A DNA stretch of 64,000 nucleotides from Polyangium jinanense (GTDB taxonomy: Bacteria > Myxococcota > Polyangia > Polyangiales > Polyangiaceae), in the NCBI RefSeq assembly GCF_028435365.1, contig NZ_JAGTJJ010000001.1, positions 1,116,001-1,180,000 of the forward strand, read 5' to 3'. A model generated the notes under the pieces. The model was not told the DNA's origin and made no database searches. It saw nothing but the letters and a program-made list of their open reading frames with translations. A program made the position numbers and the translations under genes. Each line of letters begins with the position of its first letter. Position 1 is the stretch's first letter. Shown in pieces: positions 45,692-54,573 of the stretch.

Positions 45692-46231
45692 ACGGAAAGG
45701 CGAATGGGAGGCACGGGGGCGATTCGGTCGCCATGGACGTAGGGGGCTTCGTCCAGCTCTCCGATCTCGAGCCCGCGCGGCGGGCCCACGCACGTACCTT
45801 TAGGCGGGTTGTGCGGCCGCTGTCTATCCCGCTGCGTTGCGCCATGAGGCCGCAATGGGCTAACCAACGCGAAGGCGGGGTTATGCGGCGGCGGTCTAGT
45901 TACACCGTTAGGTTGCTCGTATGGCCCCACTGTCTACTCGCCCAAATTGGTTCAAAAGCTAATTGCCGCAACGGCTTGGGTATCACCCGCTGTAGTCGCT
46001 ATCACTGGAGAGCCCGAGGCGCCCTCCATTCTTCGTCGCGCTGCACGCCTTGTCTGCTTCCCAAGCATCCGATTTGCCACCGTCGTGCAGATCGACCTTT
46101 CCGGCCTCGTCCCCATCGTCATCGGCGACGGTTGAGCCTGAGCTTTGTTGCCCTGCTCGTGGTACGCTGCCCGGCAGCGTGCTTCAGGCGCTTCGGGCGT
46201 CGGCGTCAGAGAAGCTCGAGCGGAGAAATTC
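45692..46231. other. Cassette-like region with attC-like sites and a doubtful small ORF
   Basis: About 540 bp. It contains an attC-like site at 45858-45913 and a related, more degenerate one at about 45785-45841. A TTG-started frame at 45947-46135 (62 aa, ends LVPIVIGDG) is the only candidate gene and is weak. The DNA is less GC-rich than its surroundings. Confidence 0.45.
45858..45913 (+). other. Probable integron attC-like site
   Basis: 56 bp starting with GGCTAAC and ending with GTTAGGT (the GTTRRRY core), with the internal GGGGTTATGCGG typical of attC sites and partial complementarity between the ends. The left core deviates at one position from the consensus RYYYAAC, so the call is tentative. 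Confidence 0.45.
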
Positions 46232-46534
46232 ATGCCGTGGTACGAACCAAAGGATACGACGCCGCGTGAGCAATGTCCTTGCTGCGGGTACATAAGTCTG
46301 CCCGAGCGCGGCATGAGCCTCATCTGCCTCGTATGCTTCTGGGAGGATGACGCGTTCATCGGCAATGAATTGGATGAGTATTCCCTTTGCAACAAGATGA
46401 CCCTGCGGCAAGCAAGGGCCAATTTCATCGAGATCGGCGCGTGTGATGCAGAAATGCTGGTGCACGTTCTCCCCGTGCATGACCGCGGAAGATTTCGGTA
46501 CGAGCCGCTGTCGCCACCGGAGGCGGATGCGTGA
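46232..46534 (+). CDS. Cysteine-rich CPCC family protein
   Basis: A 100-aa protein with GGAG seven bases upstream of ATG 46232. The signature CPCCGYISLPERG followed by ICLVCFWED is that of the CPCC family, a small zinc-binding-type domain often found near toxin/immunity genes. It would be cytoplasmic. An attC-like site begins 5 bp after the stop codon, the arrangement of an integron gene cassette. Confidence 0.75.
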   Translation: MPWYEPKDTTPREQCPCCGYISLPERGMSLICLVCFWEDDAFIGNELDEYSLCNKMTLRQARANFIEIGACDAEMLVHVLPVHDRGRFRYEPLSPPEADA

Positions 46535-46538
46535 CGCA

Positions 46539-46597
46539 GCCCAACAAGCGCCTGCTGTCGACGGCGCTCTGCGCCGCGGCAGAAGCTTTCGTTAGCC
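46539..46597 (+). other. Integron attC-like site
   Basis: 59 bp from GCCCAAC (46539-46545, matching RYYYAAC) to GTTAGCC (46591-46597, GTTRRRY except the last positions), with imperfectly complementary arms (AAGCGCCTGC against GCAGAAGCTT) and a GC-rich apex. Length, end cores and position just after a small gene are as in attC sites. Confidence 0.6.
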
Positions 46598-46616
46598 TCT
46601 TGCGAGAGGCTGCTCG

Positions 46617-47078
46617 ATGAAGCTGACGGCTGAGCAGCAAGCCCTGGTTGGCGAGGAACTGTCTCGGTATCTCGAGTCGACAGATTCGCGCAAGATGGTC
46701 GCTGATCTGGTCGATGCCGCCCGGGAGGCCTCAGCTCTTCCGGTGTACGCCGACATGGGCGGGGCCTTGCTGATCACCACGGAGGGCGATGTTCTCATCG
46801 TCTCGACCAACCAAGTGTGGGATCGGAACGCCAAATGGGAGACGGAGGCAGATCCCCAGTGGCGCCTTTTGGCCCGGATCGCTGCCAGCGAGCGGTATCC
46901 CCAACTCAGCTTCCTCCGGCCGACGCGTCCCGTGAGCGCCGTCGATTGCGAGGCGTGCAACGGTACTGGTAGCGTTGAGTTCTCTGGGTGCGCTGCTCGT
47001 TGTGGCGGATGCTGGAGCACCGGATGGATCGAAGTGCCGGAGGCGAACCCGCCGCCGACCGGCTCCGCCGGCGGCTGA
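46617..47078 (+). CDS. Unknown 153-aa protein with C-terminal zinc-knuckle motif
   Basis: ATG 46617 has GAGAGG seven bases upstream. The N-terminal 110 residues are alpha/beta (MGGALLITTEGDVLIVSTNQVW); the C-terminal part carries CEACNGTGS and CGGCWSTGW, a pair of CxxC motifs as in DnaJ-type zinc fingers. It sits between an attC-like site and a degenerate one (about 47041-47093), consistent with a second cassette. Function unknown. Confidence 0.6.
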   Translation: MKLTAEQQALVGEELSRYLESTDSRKMVADLVDAAREASALPVYADMGGALLITTEGDVLIVSTNQVWDRNAKWETEADPQWRLLARIAASERYPQLSFLRPTRPVSAVDCEACNGTGSVEFSGCAARCGGCWSTGWIEVPEANPPPTGSAGG

Positions 47079-47112
47079 GCGTCAACGTTCTAGAGTCACG
47101 AGGTTGTCGACG

Positions 47113-47817
47113 ATGATGTCGGATACGTCCACCAAGCTCGTTACCACCGCAATTGCGAATCATGCCCGGTTCAAGGACGTCGCGGCCGAGCTCGAGCGGC
47201 GTACGCCCGATGCCGACGCTGCCAGCGCTCTTGTAGAGGCCTATCGCGCCGAAGAGGCCCCGCCCTGGCTGGCTGCGCACCTTCTCGGTTGCATCGGCCA
47301 CGAGCTTGGTTACGCCACAGTACGCGAGATTCTATTGAATGCACCGGGGATGCTCGCGGAGAGCTACGCCGGTCCCGCGCTTGCGAAGATCCTTGGAGAA
47401 CGGGCTCTCCCGGATCTCTGCGCCCTCCTTCGCGATGCGCCCAAGCAGATATCTCGCGAAGGTGCCGCCTACGGCCTAAAGCGCCTCGGGCCTCCGAGCG
47501 CGGAGGCGGCTCTTCTCGAGGCTGCTACGACGGGGCGCATTCGTTGGCAGACCGCCGCGAGCCTTCTCGCTGATATTCCCATCGCGCCACGGCGTTTGTG
47601 CGGACTGTTGCGCTCGGGCGAGGTTGTTCAATTGCGACTTGCCACGGAGATTGTTTGGGTGGCACTTCGTCATGCCAGGAGCGGTCAGAATACATGGATA
47701 TACGATGTTGCCGCAGAGCTGGAGCCGATGATTCGCGACGTACTCGCGAATCCCGCTCTGAGCATGGCTCCACGAAAGCGCACGGGACTGGAAGCATGGG
47801 TGTCTCGTGGGCTATAG
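47113..47817 (+). CDS. HEAT-like repeat protein
   Basis: A 234-aa protein with repeated helix pairs (LGERALPDLCALLRDAPKQI, REGAAYGLKRLGPPSAEAAL), as in HEAT/PBS-lyase-like repeats used for protein contacts. GAGG lies upstream of ATG 47113; ATG 47116 is adjacent. It could be the last cassette of the integron-like run, but no clear attC follows; instead a terminator hairpin begins at the stop codon. Confidence 0.6.
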   Translation: MMSDTSTKLVTTAIANHARFKDVAAELERRTPDADAASALVEAYRAEEAPPWLAAHLLGCIGHELGYATVREILLNAPGMLAESYAGPALAKILGERALPDLCALLRDAPKQISREGAAYGLKRLGPPSAEAALLEAATTGRIRWQTAASLLADIPIAPRRLCGLLRSGEVVQLRLATEIVWVALRHARSGQNTWIYDVAAELEPMIRDVLANPALSMAPRKRTGLEAWVSRGL

Positions 47818-47841
47818 GCGCGATGCATATGGCGCGCCTAT
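47814..47841 (+). terminator. Hairpin at the end of the HEAT-like gene
   Basis: ATAGGCGCG (47814-47822) and CGCGCCTAT (47833-47841) form a perfect 9-bp stem around ATGCATATGG. The stem contains the TAG stop codon. Confidence 0.6.
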
Positions 47842-48050
47842 TGCTCCCGCGTCCGCAGCACAGCCCAGCGTTCGACCCGCAGGAAGCTCATGAAGATATG
47901 TCGAGGTGTCGGGAACGTATCCACGCGTGACGCACGAGGAGTACCTCCGTCGTCGCGAGCAGTTCCTCGAGCGCTGCACACACGAGGGTAGCCGCTCGAC
48001 ACGCTGACTCCCTCGACACCTCCCCGCTCGGCCGGCTACCCTCGCAAGCC

Positions 48051-48686
48051 ATGCGCCTCGTCAAGGACCTCTCGCTCCCCCTTGCCGCGACAACCCCCGT
48101 TTTTCCCGGCGATCCACCCCCGGAGTTGCGTCCCCTCGCGCGCATTCGTGACGGCGCCCCGCTCGACGTCTCCAGCCTCCACCTTCACGCCCACGTCGGC
48201 ACCCACCTCGACGCGCCCTCCCATTTCCTCCTCGGCGCGCCGGATCTCTCCGCCTTTCCGCCCGACACCTTCGTCGGCCCCGCCTTCGTCGTGGATCTCG
48301 CGCGCCTCCCCAAGGACCGCATCGAGGCCTCCGACCTCGGCGACCTCACCCGCATCCCGCGCCGGAGTCGCCTCCTCCTCCGCACGCGCAACAGCGCCTG
48401 CTGGCATGGTCCTTCTCCCGCTGTCGACCTCGCCTTTCTGGATCCGCAGGCGATTGACGCGCTGCTCGCTCGCCGCCCCGTCCTTATCGGATTCGATGCC
48501 TACAGCCTCGACCCTCTCGATTCCACGACCTTCCCCGCCCACACCCGCCTTGCGACCGCGGGGCTGCCCGCGCTCGTCGCGCTCGATCTCGATGGCGTCG
48601 CGACGGGCAGCTACACGCTCGTTTGCCCGCCTCTGCCGGTCGCACTCGAGGCGAGCCCCGTGCGCGCGCTGCTCTTCTCGCTTTGA
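48051..48686 (+). CDS. Cyclase family metal-dependent hydrolase (kynurenine-formamidase-like)
   Basis: A 211-aa protein with the family signature HLHAHVGTHLDAPSHF (metal ligands from HxGTHxDxPxH) near residues 44-59 and RLATAGLPALVALDLDGVATG near the end. Such enzymes hydrolyse amides such as N-formylkynurenine. The substrate cannot be told from sequence. No signal peptide; cytoplasmic. Confidence 0.85.
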   Translation: MRLVKDLSLPLAATTPVFPGDPPPELRPLARIRDGAPLDVSSLHLHAHVGTHLDAPSHFLLGAPDLSAFPPDTFVGPAFVVDLARLPKDRIEASDLGDLTRIPRRSRLLLRTRNSACWHGPSPAVDLAFLDPQAIDALLARRPVLIGFDAYSLDPLDSTTFPAHTRLATAGLPALVALDLDGVATGSYTLVCPPLPVALEASPVRALLFSL

Positions 48687-49160
48687 TGCAGGAAGTGGAA
48701 CCGCTGGGATCCGGTCTCCGGGCTCTACGATGCACCCGTGAGCGGCAGCGTCGTGCTCCCGACCCAATCCGGTCGGGTGCTGTTCATCGACGGTGCCCCC
48801 ACCTGCAACTGAATGTCCCGGTCCAAGCGCGGAGCCAACCGCCGCGGGGAAACCCGGCTGTTCATTGACATCCGCTACAAGACGAAAGACGGACAGCCGG
48901 CAACGTACCGCAAGGATGCCCAGGTCCATAGCGCTCCTCGCACCGTGCCGTGCAGCATCGCCTGCGTGCGCCTCGGGATATCCTAGGCAATCGATTCCAG
49001 CTCATGCACCTCGTCGGCTCCTTTAGCCATACCTTCCACACGGAACAGGCCTTGCTTCGTGAACGGACATGTGACGGATCGGATCACGATCGATGCGCCC
49101 GGCAGAATGCAGAGCGCATAGGTCGACGACGATCACGAGCACTCGAAAAGGAGACGTGAC
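48687..49160. other. Intergenic region with gene debris
   Basis: About 470 bp. A frame at about 48697-48812 ends SGRVLFIDGAPTCN without a start codon, and an integrase N-terminal fragment follows at 48813-48986; both look like remnants. AAGGAG before 49161 is the ribosome-binding site of the next gene. Confidence 0.5.
48813..48986 (+). pseudogene. Remnant of a site-specific integrase N terminus
   Basis: A 57-aa frame (MSRSKRGANRRGETRLFIDI, then YKTKDGQPATYRKDAQVHS) resembles the N-terminal arm-binding region of tyrosine integrases from this group and then stops without a catalytic domain. Assigned by pattern only. Confidence 0.45.
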
Positions 49161-49496
49161 ATGAAATCAGCAATGATACTCGGAATCGTTTGTGCGGCGC
49201 TGTCCATGGTCGCCGGCGCTTCTGCGCTGGCCAACGACCTCGAACTGCAGGCGTACGAGACGGGATCGGACGCAGCGAACGACTTCTGCCGCGATCTGCG
49301 CTACGAGGGGGTGGGGACCCTTGCGAGCATCTTCGGGAGCCTCCCTGAGCCGGAGCCCATCACGGAACGGTTCCGAGCGGCCTGCCGCCGGGGCTACGAC
49401 GATACCATCGACAACAACGCGGCCTGCCAGGAGAGGATCCGAAGGGCAAGCGCGTATAGCCGTATGTGGCAGGCGCGTAGCGACGCTTGCTCATAG
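49161..49496 (+). CDS. Small secreted protein with cysteines
   Basis: A 111-aa protein with AAGGAG eight bases upstream and a clear signal peptide (MKSAMILGIVCAALSMVAGA, cut after ALA). The mature part (about 87 aa) is helical, with cysteines in NDFCRDLRYEG, FRAACRRGYDD, NAACQERIRR and SDACS. Periplasmic or secreted; function unknown. Confidence 0.65.
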   Translation: MKSAMILGIVCAALSMVAGASALANDLELQAYETGSDAANDFCRDLRYEGVGTLASIFGSLPEPEPITERFRAACRRGYDDTIDNNAACQERIRRASAYSRMWQARSDACS

Positions 49497-49761
49497 TCCC
49501 CTGCGGATCCCGCGAGCATGCGAGGGATGCGGCGACATGTATGGCGCGGGCATCTGCCCGTACCCCGATTGTATCTCGCGGTCGACGCACACTCCCGTTC
49601 TTCGCGTTCGTCCCGTCTCCTGCCATCCGCTAACCATCCGTGTCCCAACCCACACACCTGCCAACAGCACCGTCCAGTTCTTGCTCGCCCGCCCTGCCAT
49701 TGACGTTCCGTGCCCCTCGTTCGTCTGTACCCGTGCCGTCAATTTACAAGGCAGGCATACC

Positions 49762-50508
49762 ATGCGAAATCTGACCCTCGGTGACCTCAGGCTCTCGCTC
49801 CGTGATCTCCTCGATACTCGCGTCGACGAATTGCGCCTTTCGAAGACCGGCAAGCTCTACGAGCCGCGCCTCCGCAAGAAGCAAACCGAGATCGAATCCA
49901 TCCCCGATCCCGCGCTCACCCAGGCCCCCCTCGCCGCCGAGCTCGCGTCCACCGACGGGCTCCACGACGGGCTTGGCACCGCCATCCATTACGTCTGCCT
50001 TGCCGTCGAGGCCCACCCCATGCTCGCGCCTTCCAAGAAAGACGCCGCCAAGCGCATTCGCGAGACCTTCATCCCCCAGCTCGCCGTTCTGCGCCGTCCT
50101 TATATCGACGAGGCCGCCGCGGCGCTCGATTCGCGCAAACAGCTCGACGCCCTCGAACCCGATCTCACGGCCATCACCACCCCTGGCGGCGGAAACCTTT
50201 TCGCCTGGGCCACGGACTTCCTCGCCGCGGGCGATTCGATCGATTCCCTCCTCCGCGAGCGCGCCAAGCTCCTCGCGTGCGCCGAGAACGCCGCGAGCAC
50301 CGCCCCTCTCCGCGCCTCGACCCTCGGCCTCCTCGGCCGCTTCCGCGACGCGCTCCGCGACGAGCTCGAAGAGGAAGCCTCCCTCCTGCCCGCCAACTAC
50401 GAGGCCTCGCTCTTCGCCTACATCGACAAGCTGAGCGCCGACCGCGCGCGCGCCGCCATGCAGAGCGGAGCCCCGTCCGAGGACGCACCCCTCCCCGCCC
50501 AGGCTTGA
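49762..50508 (+). CDS. Helical 248-aa protein, function unknown
   Basis: ATG 49762 follows CAGG and starts MRNLTLGDLRLSLRDLLDTR; the open frame upstream is of poor composition. The protein is Ala/Leu/Arg-rich and predicted all-helical (ELASTDGLHDGLGTAIHYVC), without membrane segments or a recognised family. No obvious operon partner. Confidence 0.6.
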   Translation: MRNLTLGDLRLSLRDLLDTRVDELRLSKTGKLYEPRLRKKQTEIESIPDPALTQAPLAAELASTDGLHDGLGTAIHYVCLAVEAHPMLAPSKKDAAKRIRETFIPQLAVLRRPYIDEAAAALDSRKQLDALEPDLTAITTPGGGNLFAWATDFLAAGDSIDSLLRERAKLLACAENAASTAPLRASTLGLLGRFRDALRDELEEEASLLPANYEASLFAYIDKLSADRARAAMQSGAPSEDAPLPAQA

Positions 50509-50542
50509 CAAGCCCGCCCAATCGGATCTAGGCGCCGGCCCC

Positions 50543-51418
50543 TCAGCCCTTCGCCGACTTCGAGGACTTCGCCGGCGCCTTCGCCGCAGGCTTCGCGGGC
50601 TCTTCTTCCTCGTCGTCCTCTTCTTCGTCCTCGTCCTCGTCCTCGTCGTCCTCGAGGTCGCTCTCGTCCTCGTCGTCGCTCTCGTCCTCGGCGAGCCGCG
50701 CCGCGCGCGTCTCCTCGTCCTCACCGAACAGCGACGGCCCGCCCGCCGCGCCGTGCTCCGCGACGAACAGGTCGGCGATCTCGAGCAGCGCCGCGATCTT
50801 CTCCTCGCGCACCGTCCCGTAGATCGAGAGCGCCATGGCCTTCCCCTCCACGCGCACCCACACCTCGCCCGACTCGCACAGAAGATCGCGCAGCGGTCGC
50901 GTCAGCCACTTGCCGATCGCTTTCGCCACCGCCGTTGATCCCTCGACGACGTACGCCTCCATGAACTCCGGGTGCTTGCGGAACTGGATGCCCGTGTTCG
51001 GCGCGGGTTTGCCGTCCACGACCAGCAGCGGCCGCGCGGTGAACGCGGGGCCCGCCTCCTCCAGCGCCACGATCACCGTCTGGTGATCGCTGCTGCCCGC
51101 GACGTCTCCCTGGACGAACCGCGCGTAGGCCACCTTCGGCACGATCTCGTAATCGCCGAGCAACTTCCCGCCGCCCGCGAGCTCCGCCACCGGCCCGAGC
51201 ACGGGCGGGAGGTTCCCCACGCGCTTCGGACGCGTGTCCTTGCCCTTCTTCTTTTTCGCGCCCGCCGCCTTCGCCCGGGCCTTGCCTTGCCCGGTCCGCC
51301 GCGCGCCGAGCGCGTCACGCCACGCTTCGATTGCCGAAAGTGCTCGCTTGTCGACCTGCCCCGTGAGCACGAAGATGAGCCCCGCGGCGATCGGCGCGAC
51401 GATCCACAGCCACCACAT
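50543..51418 (-). CDS. Membrane-anchored protein with acidic tail, function unknown
   Basis: A 291-aa protein. An N-terminal membrane helix (MWWLWIVAPIAAGLIFVL) is followed by a basic stretch, a globular alpha/beta domain (about 65-225) and a C-terminal Asp/Glu run (about 238-275) ending in Lys/Ala/Ser. The acidic tail is low-complexity and encoded by a purine-biased run. No family recognised. It shares a divergent promoter region with the coiled-coil gene at 51534. Confidence 0.6.
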   Translation of the reverse strand: MWWLWIVAPIAAGLIFVLTGQVDKRALSAIEAWRDALGARRTGQGKARAKAAGAKKKKGKDTRPKRVGNLPPVLGPVAELAGGGKLLGDYEIVPKVAYARFVQGDVAGSSDHQTVIVALEEAGPAFTARPLLVVDGKPAPNTGIQFRKHPEFMEAYVVEGSTAVAKAIGKWLTRPLRDLLCESGEVWVRVEGKAMALSIYGTVREEKIAALLEIADLFVAEHGAAGGPSLFGEDEETRAARLAEDESDDEDESDLEDDEDEDEDEEEDDEEEEPAKPAAKAPAKSSKSAKG

Positions 51419-51533
51419 GGCGGCGGAGCCTAGTCCGTCTTCGGGATTTTTCCCACAGGATCGAGGCGAGCCGATCTCCCCCGCGGGAGGTGAAACGAAG
51501 CGCCGTTTCCGTTACCGTAGACCCCAAAGCTCG

Positions 51534-52379
51534 ATGCCGCAGTCCTCGCTCTACTGGCTCACCCTCATCGCCCTCGGCCTCTGCGTGATGCTCTCGCTGC
51601 TCCGGCGACAAACCGTCGCGCGCCTCAAAACCGCGCAGCGGCAGCTCCTCGATGAGCGCAAAGATCGCGAGCGCGCGACGAGCGAGCTCATCCACCTGAA
51701 GTCCCAGCGCGCCGCCGCCGAGAAGGAAGCCGAGGCCGCGAAGAAGGAGGCCGAGGCCGCGAAGAAGGAAGCCGAAGCGGCCGCCGAGGCGAGGCAGAAG
51801 CTCGAAGCGAGCGAGGCCGAGGTCGCGCGGCTCGCAGAGGAGCGGGACGCGGCGCAGAAGCTGCAGGAAGAAGCGAAACGCGCGCTCGAAGCGAAGGCCT
51901 TCGAAGGCGACGTCGCGCAGAAGACCATCGCCGAGCTCGCCCGGGTCGCCGAGGAAGGTCGCAGCGCAGCGGCCGCGAGCGAGCAGAAGATCAGCGAGCT
52001 CGCGAAGGCCGAGAGCGCCGCGCGCGCCGAGGCGGTAGCCGCCGCGAAAAAGCTCGCCGACGTGGAGCGGCAGAAGAAGGCCGCCGAGGAGGGGGCCGTC
52101 GCCGCGAAGAAGCAACTCTCGGAGATCGAGGCGAAGCTCTACGAGCGTGAAGCGGCCGCGAAGGAAGCCCAGGAGAAGGCCACGGCCCTCGAAGCCGAAC
52201 TCGGAAAAGCCCGCGAAGAAGCAGCGAAGACGCCCGCCCCCGCGGCCGCAGCGGCGAGCGGCGGCGGCGCTGGGGATTTCATCGCGGCGCTCGATGGCGA
52301 TCCCTATCTGAACCGCGGTCAGAAGGAGACGATCCGTATGACCTACAACCAGTTCACGGCGAAGAAGCGATCGTCTTGA
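51534..52379 (+). CDS. Membrane-anchored coiled-coil protein
   Basis: A 281-aa protein: a membrane helix (SLYWLTLIALGLCVMLSLL), then about 200 residues of heptad-type coiled coil rich in Ala, Glu and Lys (KEAEAAKKEAEAAKKEAEAA), and a small globular C-terminus (FIAALDGDPYLNRGQKETIRM). The shape suggests a spacer in the cell envelope or a scaffold. The BtpA-like gene follows 22 bp downstream. Confidence 0.65.
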   Translation: MPQSSLYWLTLIALGLCVMLSLLRRQTVARLKTAQRQLLDERKDRERATSELIHLKSQRAAAEKEAEAAKKEAEAAKKEAEAAAEARQKLEASEAEVARLAEERDAAQKLQEEAKRALEAKAFEGDVAQKTIAELARVAEEGRSAAAASEQKISELAKAESAARAEAVAAAKKLADVERQKKAAEEGAVAAKKQLSEIEAKLYEREAAAKEAQEKATALEAELGKAREEAAKTPAPAAAAASGGGAGDFIAALDGDPYLNRGQKETIRMTYNQFTAKKRSS

Positions 52380-52401
52380 ACCTCGTGGTAAGGGTCTCCG
52401 C

Positions 52402-53190
52402 GTGACGAGCGTCCTCCCCAGCCTCCTCGGCGTCATCCACCTCCCGCCCCTGCCCGGCAGCCCTCGATCCGACGGCGATCTCGGCCCCGCCGAAGAGCGC
52501 GCCTTTCGCGAGGCGGAGCTGCTCGTGGCCGCCGGCTACGACGGCATCGTCATCGAGAACTTCGGCGACGCGCCCTTCTTCCCCGGCCCCGTCCCGCCGA
52601 TCACGATCGCGTGCATGACCGCCTGCGCGCGCGCCGCGCGGGAAGGCAGCAAGGGCCTCTTCCTCGGCGTGAACATCCTGCGCAACGATGCCGACGCCGC
52701 GCTCGCCGTCGCCGTCGCCGCACACGCCGACATGATCCGCGTCAACGTGCACACCGGCGCGCGCGTCACCGATCAGGGCCTCGTGCAAGGCGCCGCGCAC
52801 CACACGCTCCGCACGCGCCGCGCGCTCGCGGCCGATCGCGTCCGCATCTTCTGCGACGTCGACGTCAAGCACTCCGCGCCCCTCGCGCCGCGCCCCATCG
52901 AAGAAGAAGCGCACGACCTCGCCGAGCGCGGTCTCGCCGACGCCCTGCTCGTCACGGGCAGCGGCACCGGCCGCGCCGCCTCCGAGGCCGATCTCGACAC
53001 GGTCTCGCGCGCCGTCTCCGTCCCCGTCTACGTCGCGAGCGGCGTCACCACGGAAAACCTCGCCGCCGTCCGAAAAGCCCACGGCATCATCGTCGGCTCC
53101 GCGCTCCGCGCAGGCGGTCGCGCCGGCGCTCCGATCGATCGCGACCTCGCCGCGCGCTTCGCCGAAGCTTTCCGCGCCTCGCGTCGATGA
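52402..53190 (+). CDS. BtpA/SgcQ family TIM-barrel protein
   Basis: A 262-aa protein starting at GTG 52402. Motifs LGVIHLPPLPGSP, AELLVAAGYDGIVIENFGD, HADMIRVNVHTGA, IFCDVDVKHS and ALLVTGSGTG are those of the BtpA family, TIM barrels named after a photosystem I assembly factor; their reaction is unclear. Its stop codon overlaps the start of the glycosyltransferase gene (ATGA at 53187). Confidence 0.85.
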   Translation: MTSVLPSLLGVIHLPPLPGSPRSDGDLGPAEERAFREAELLVAAGYDGIVIENFGDAPFFPGPVPPITIACMTACARAAREGSKGLFLGVNILRNDADAALAVAVAAHADMIRVNVHTGARVTDQGLVQGAAHHTLRTRRALAADRVRIFCDVDVKHSAPLAPRPIEEEAHDLAERGLADALLVTGSGTGRAASEADLDTVSRAVSVPVYVASGVTTENLAAVRKAHGIIVGSALRAGGRAGAPIDRDLAARFAEAFRASRR

Positions 53191-54506
53191 CGATCCGGCC
53201 TCCGCGCCGCACGTTCCTCGTCGCCGTCACGCTCCTCGCGCTCGCGCTCCGGCTCGTGTGGAACCTCGTCGTCCACCCGCCGTCCGAGCACCTCTACTCC
53301 GACATGGCGGGTTACTTCGAGCGCTCGACCGCGCTGCTCGACGCCCCGCTCCGCAAGGACCCCTCCGCCGCCTTCTTCCCGTACGGCACCCACGTCCTGC
53401 TCGCCCTCGTCCGCGCCGTGTTTGGCCGGGAAAACCATGCCGCGCCGGCCGTCCTCTACGCGCTCCTCGGCGCCTCGCTCGTGCCGCTCGTCTCGCTCCT
53501 CGTGGAGCGGATCGGCCGCGGCCGAATGGCGCCGCGGATCGCCGCGCTCGTCGCTTGCTTCTATTATCCGTGGATCTCGCTCGGTGGATACTTCCTGAGC
53601 GAGCTGCCCTTCACAGTCTGCGTCACCGCCGCCGCGCTCTTTTCGGTTCGCCTCGCGGATACGGGGCGCGCGCGTGACGCCTATCTCTTCGGCGCGGCCG
53701 TCGCGCTCGGCGCTACGTTCCGCCCGCAGATCCTGCTCTCGCTCCCCTTGCTTTTCCTCGTCTGGCTCGCGCGCCGCCGCGCCTTGCCGCGCATCCGCCC
53801 CGCGCACCTCGCGCGCGCCCTCGTGCCCGTCGTCCTCGTGCTCGCCGTCTCCGCCGCGCGTTTTCATCACCACGTGGACCGCGTCGGCCTGATCTCCGCG
53901 AACGGCCCGCTCAATTATGCGTTCGGCCGATGCCACGCCGTCGACATCGAGGCGCGCACGCGTGGCTACTACGCCTCGTTCGGGCCGCCTCCGATGGGCT
54001 ACCTCGCCTATCGCGACAAGAAATACCCCGATGCGTTCGTCCGGCTCGATCCTGCGTTCGGCGTGAGGCTCACCGTCCAGGGCACGATGTGGAATGACGG
54101 CCCGTTCTACGCGCTCGCGCGGAAGTGCGTCGCGACGACCGGTCTCCTCCGGCAGGCGCGATACGCCCTCGGCCACGTGGTGCTGCTCTGGGGCTACAAT
54201 ATCGTCTGGCCCGACTCGGGCACCGACGACTATCGCCGCCCCATGCGGCGCGCGATCGATCTGCACAACGTGCTGCTCCTGCCGCCGATGCTCGTGGCCT
54301 TCGCCGCCTCCGTCCGCCGTCACCTCGCGCGGCACGCGCTCCTCTCCGCGCACCTCGTCGCGCTCGTGCTCATGGCGATGGTTTACTTTGGAGACGTACG
54401 GTATCGCGTACCCTACGATGGCATCGTGATCGCCCTCGCATTCGACGGGTACGCGCGCGTGCTCGGGTGGGTCCGCAGCATCCTGTCGCGCAGAGCCCGG
54501 GTTTGA
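53187..54506 (+). CDS. Membrane glycosyltransferase (GT-C, PMT/ArnT-like)
   Basis: A 439-aa protein with about ten hydrophobic helices (for example FLVAVTLLALALRLVWNLVV, AALVACFYYPWISLGGYFL, LVALVLMAMVYFGDV). The first periplasmic loop contains SDMAGYFERS with an Asp typical of the GT-C catalytic loop. Such enzymes transfer sugars from polyprenyl phosphate donors on the periplasmic side. It is translationally coupled to the BtpA-like gene. The substrate cannot be told. Confidence 0.75.
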   Translation: MTIRPPRRTFLVAVTLLALALRLVWNLVVHPPSEHLYSDMAGYFERSTALLDAPLRKDPSAAFFPYGTHVLLALVRAVFGRENHAAPAVLYALLGASLVPLVSLLVERIGRGRMAPRIAALVACFYYPWISLGGYFLSELPFTVCVTAAALFSVRLADTGRARDAYLFGAAVALGATFRPQILLSLPLLFLVWLARRRALPRIRPAHLARALVPVVLVLAVSAARFHHHVDRVGLISANGPLNYAFGRCHAVDIEARTRGYYASFGPPPMGYLAYRDKKYPDAFVRLDPAFGVRLTVQGTMWNDGPFYALARKCVATTGLLRQARYALGHVVLLWGYNIVWPDSGTDDYRRPMRRAIDLHNVLLLPPMLVAFAASVRRHLARHALLSAHLVALVLMAMVYFGDVRYRVPYDGIVIALAFDGYARVLGWVRSILSRRARV

Positions 54507-54573
54507 CGACGGGGTCGTGCGTCTCGACGATGCAATCTTCACGCGGGGCCGCACCTTGGTGTACCGTGCCGGC

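Noticed and set aside
45947..46135. A 62-aa gene in the cassette-like region
   Set aside because: TTG start, no ribosome-binding site and no domain; kept only as a mention in the intergenic entry.
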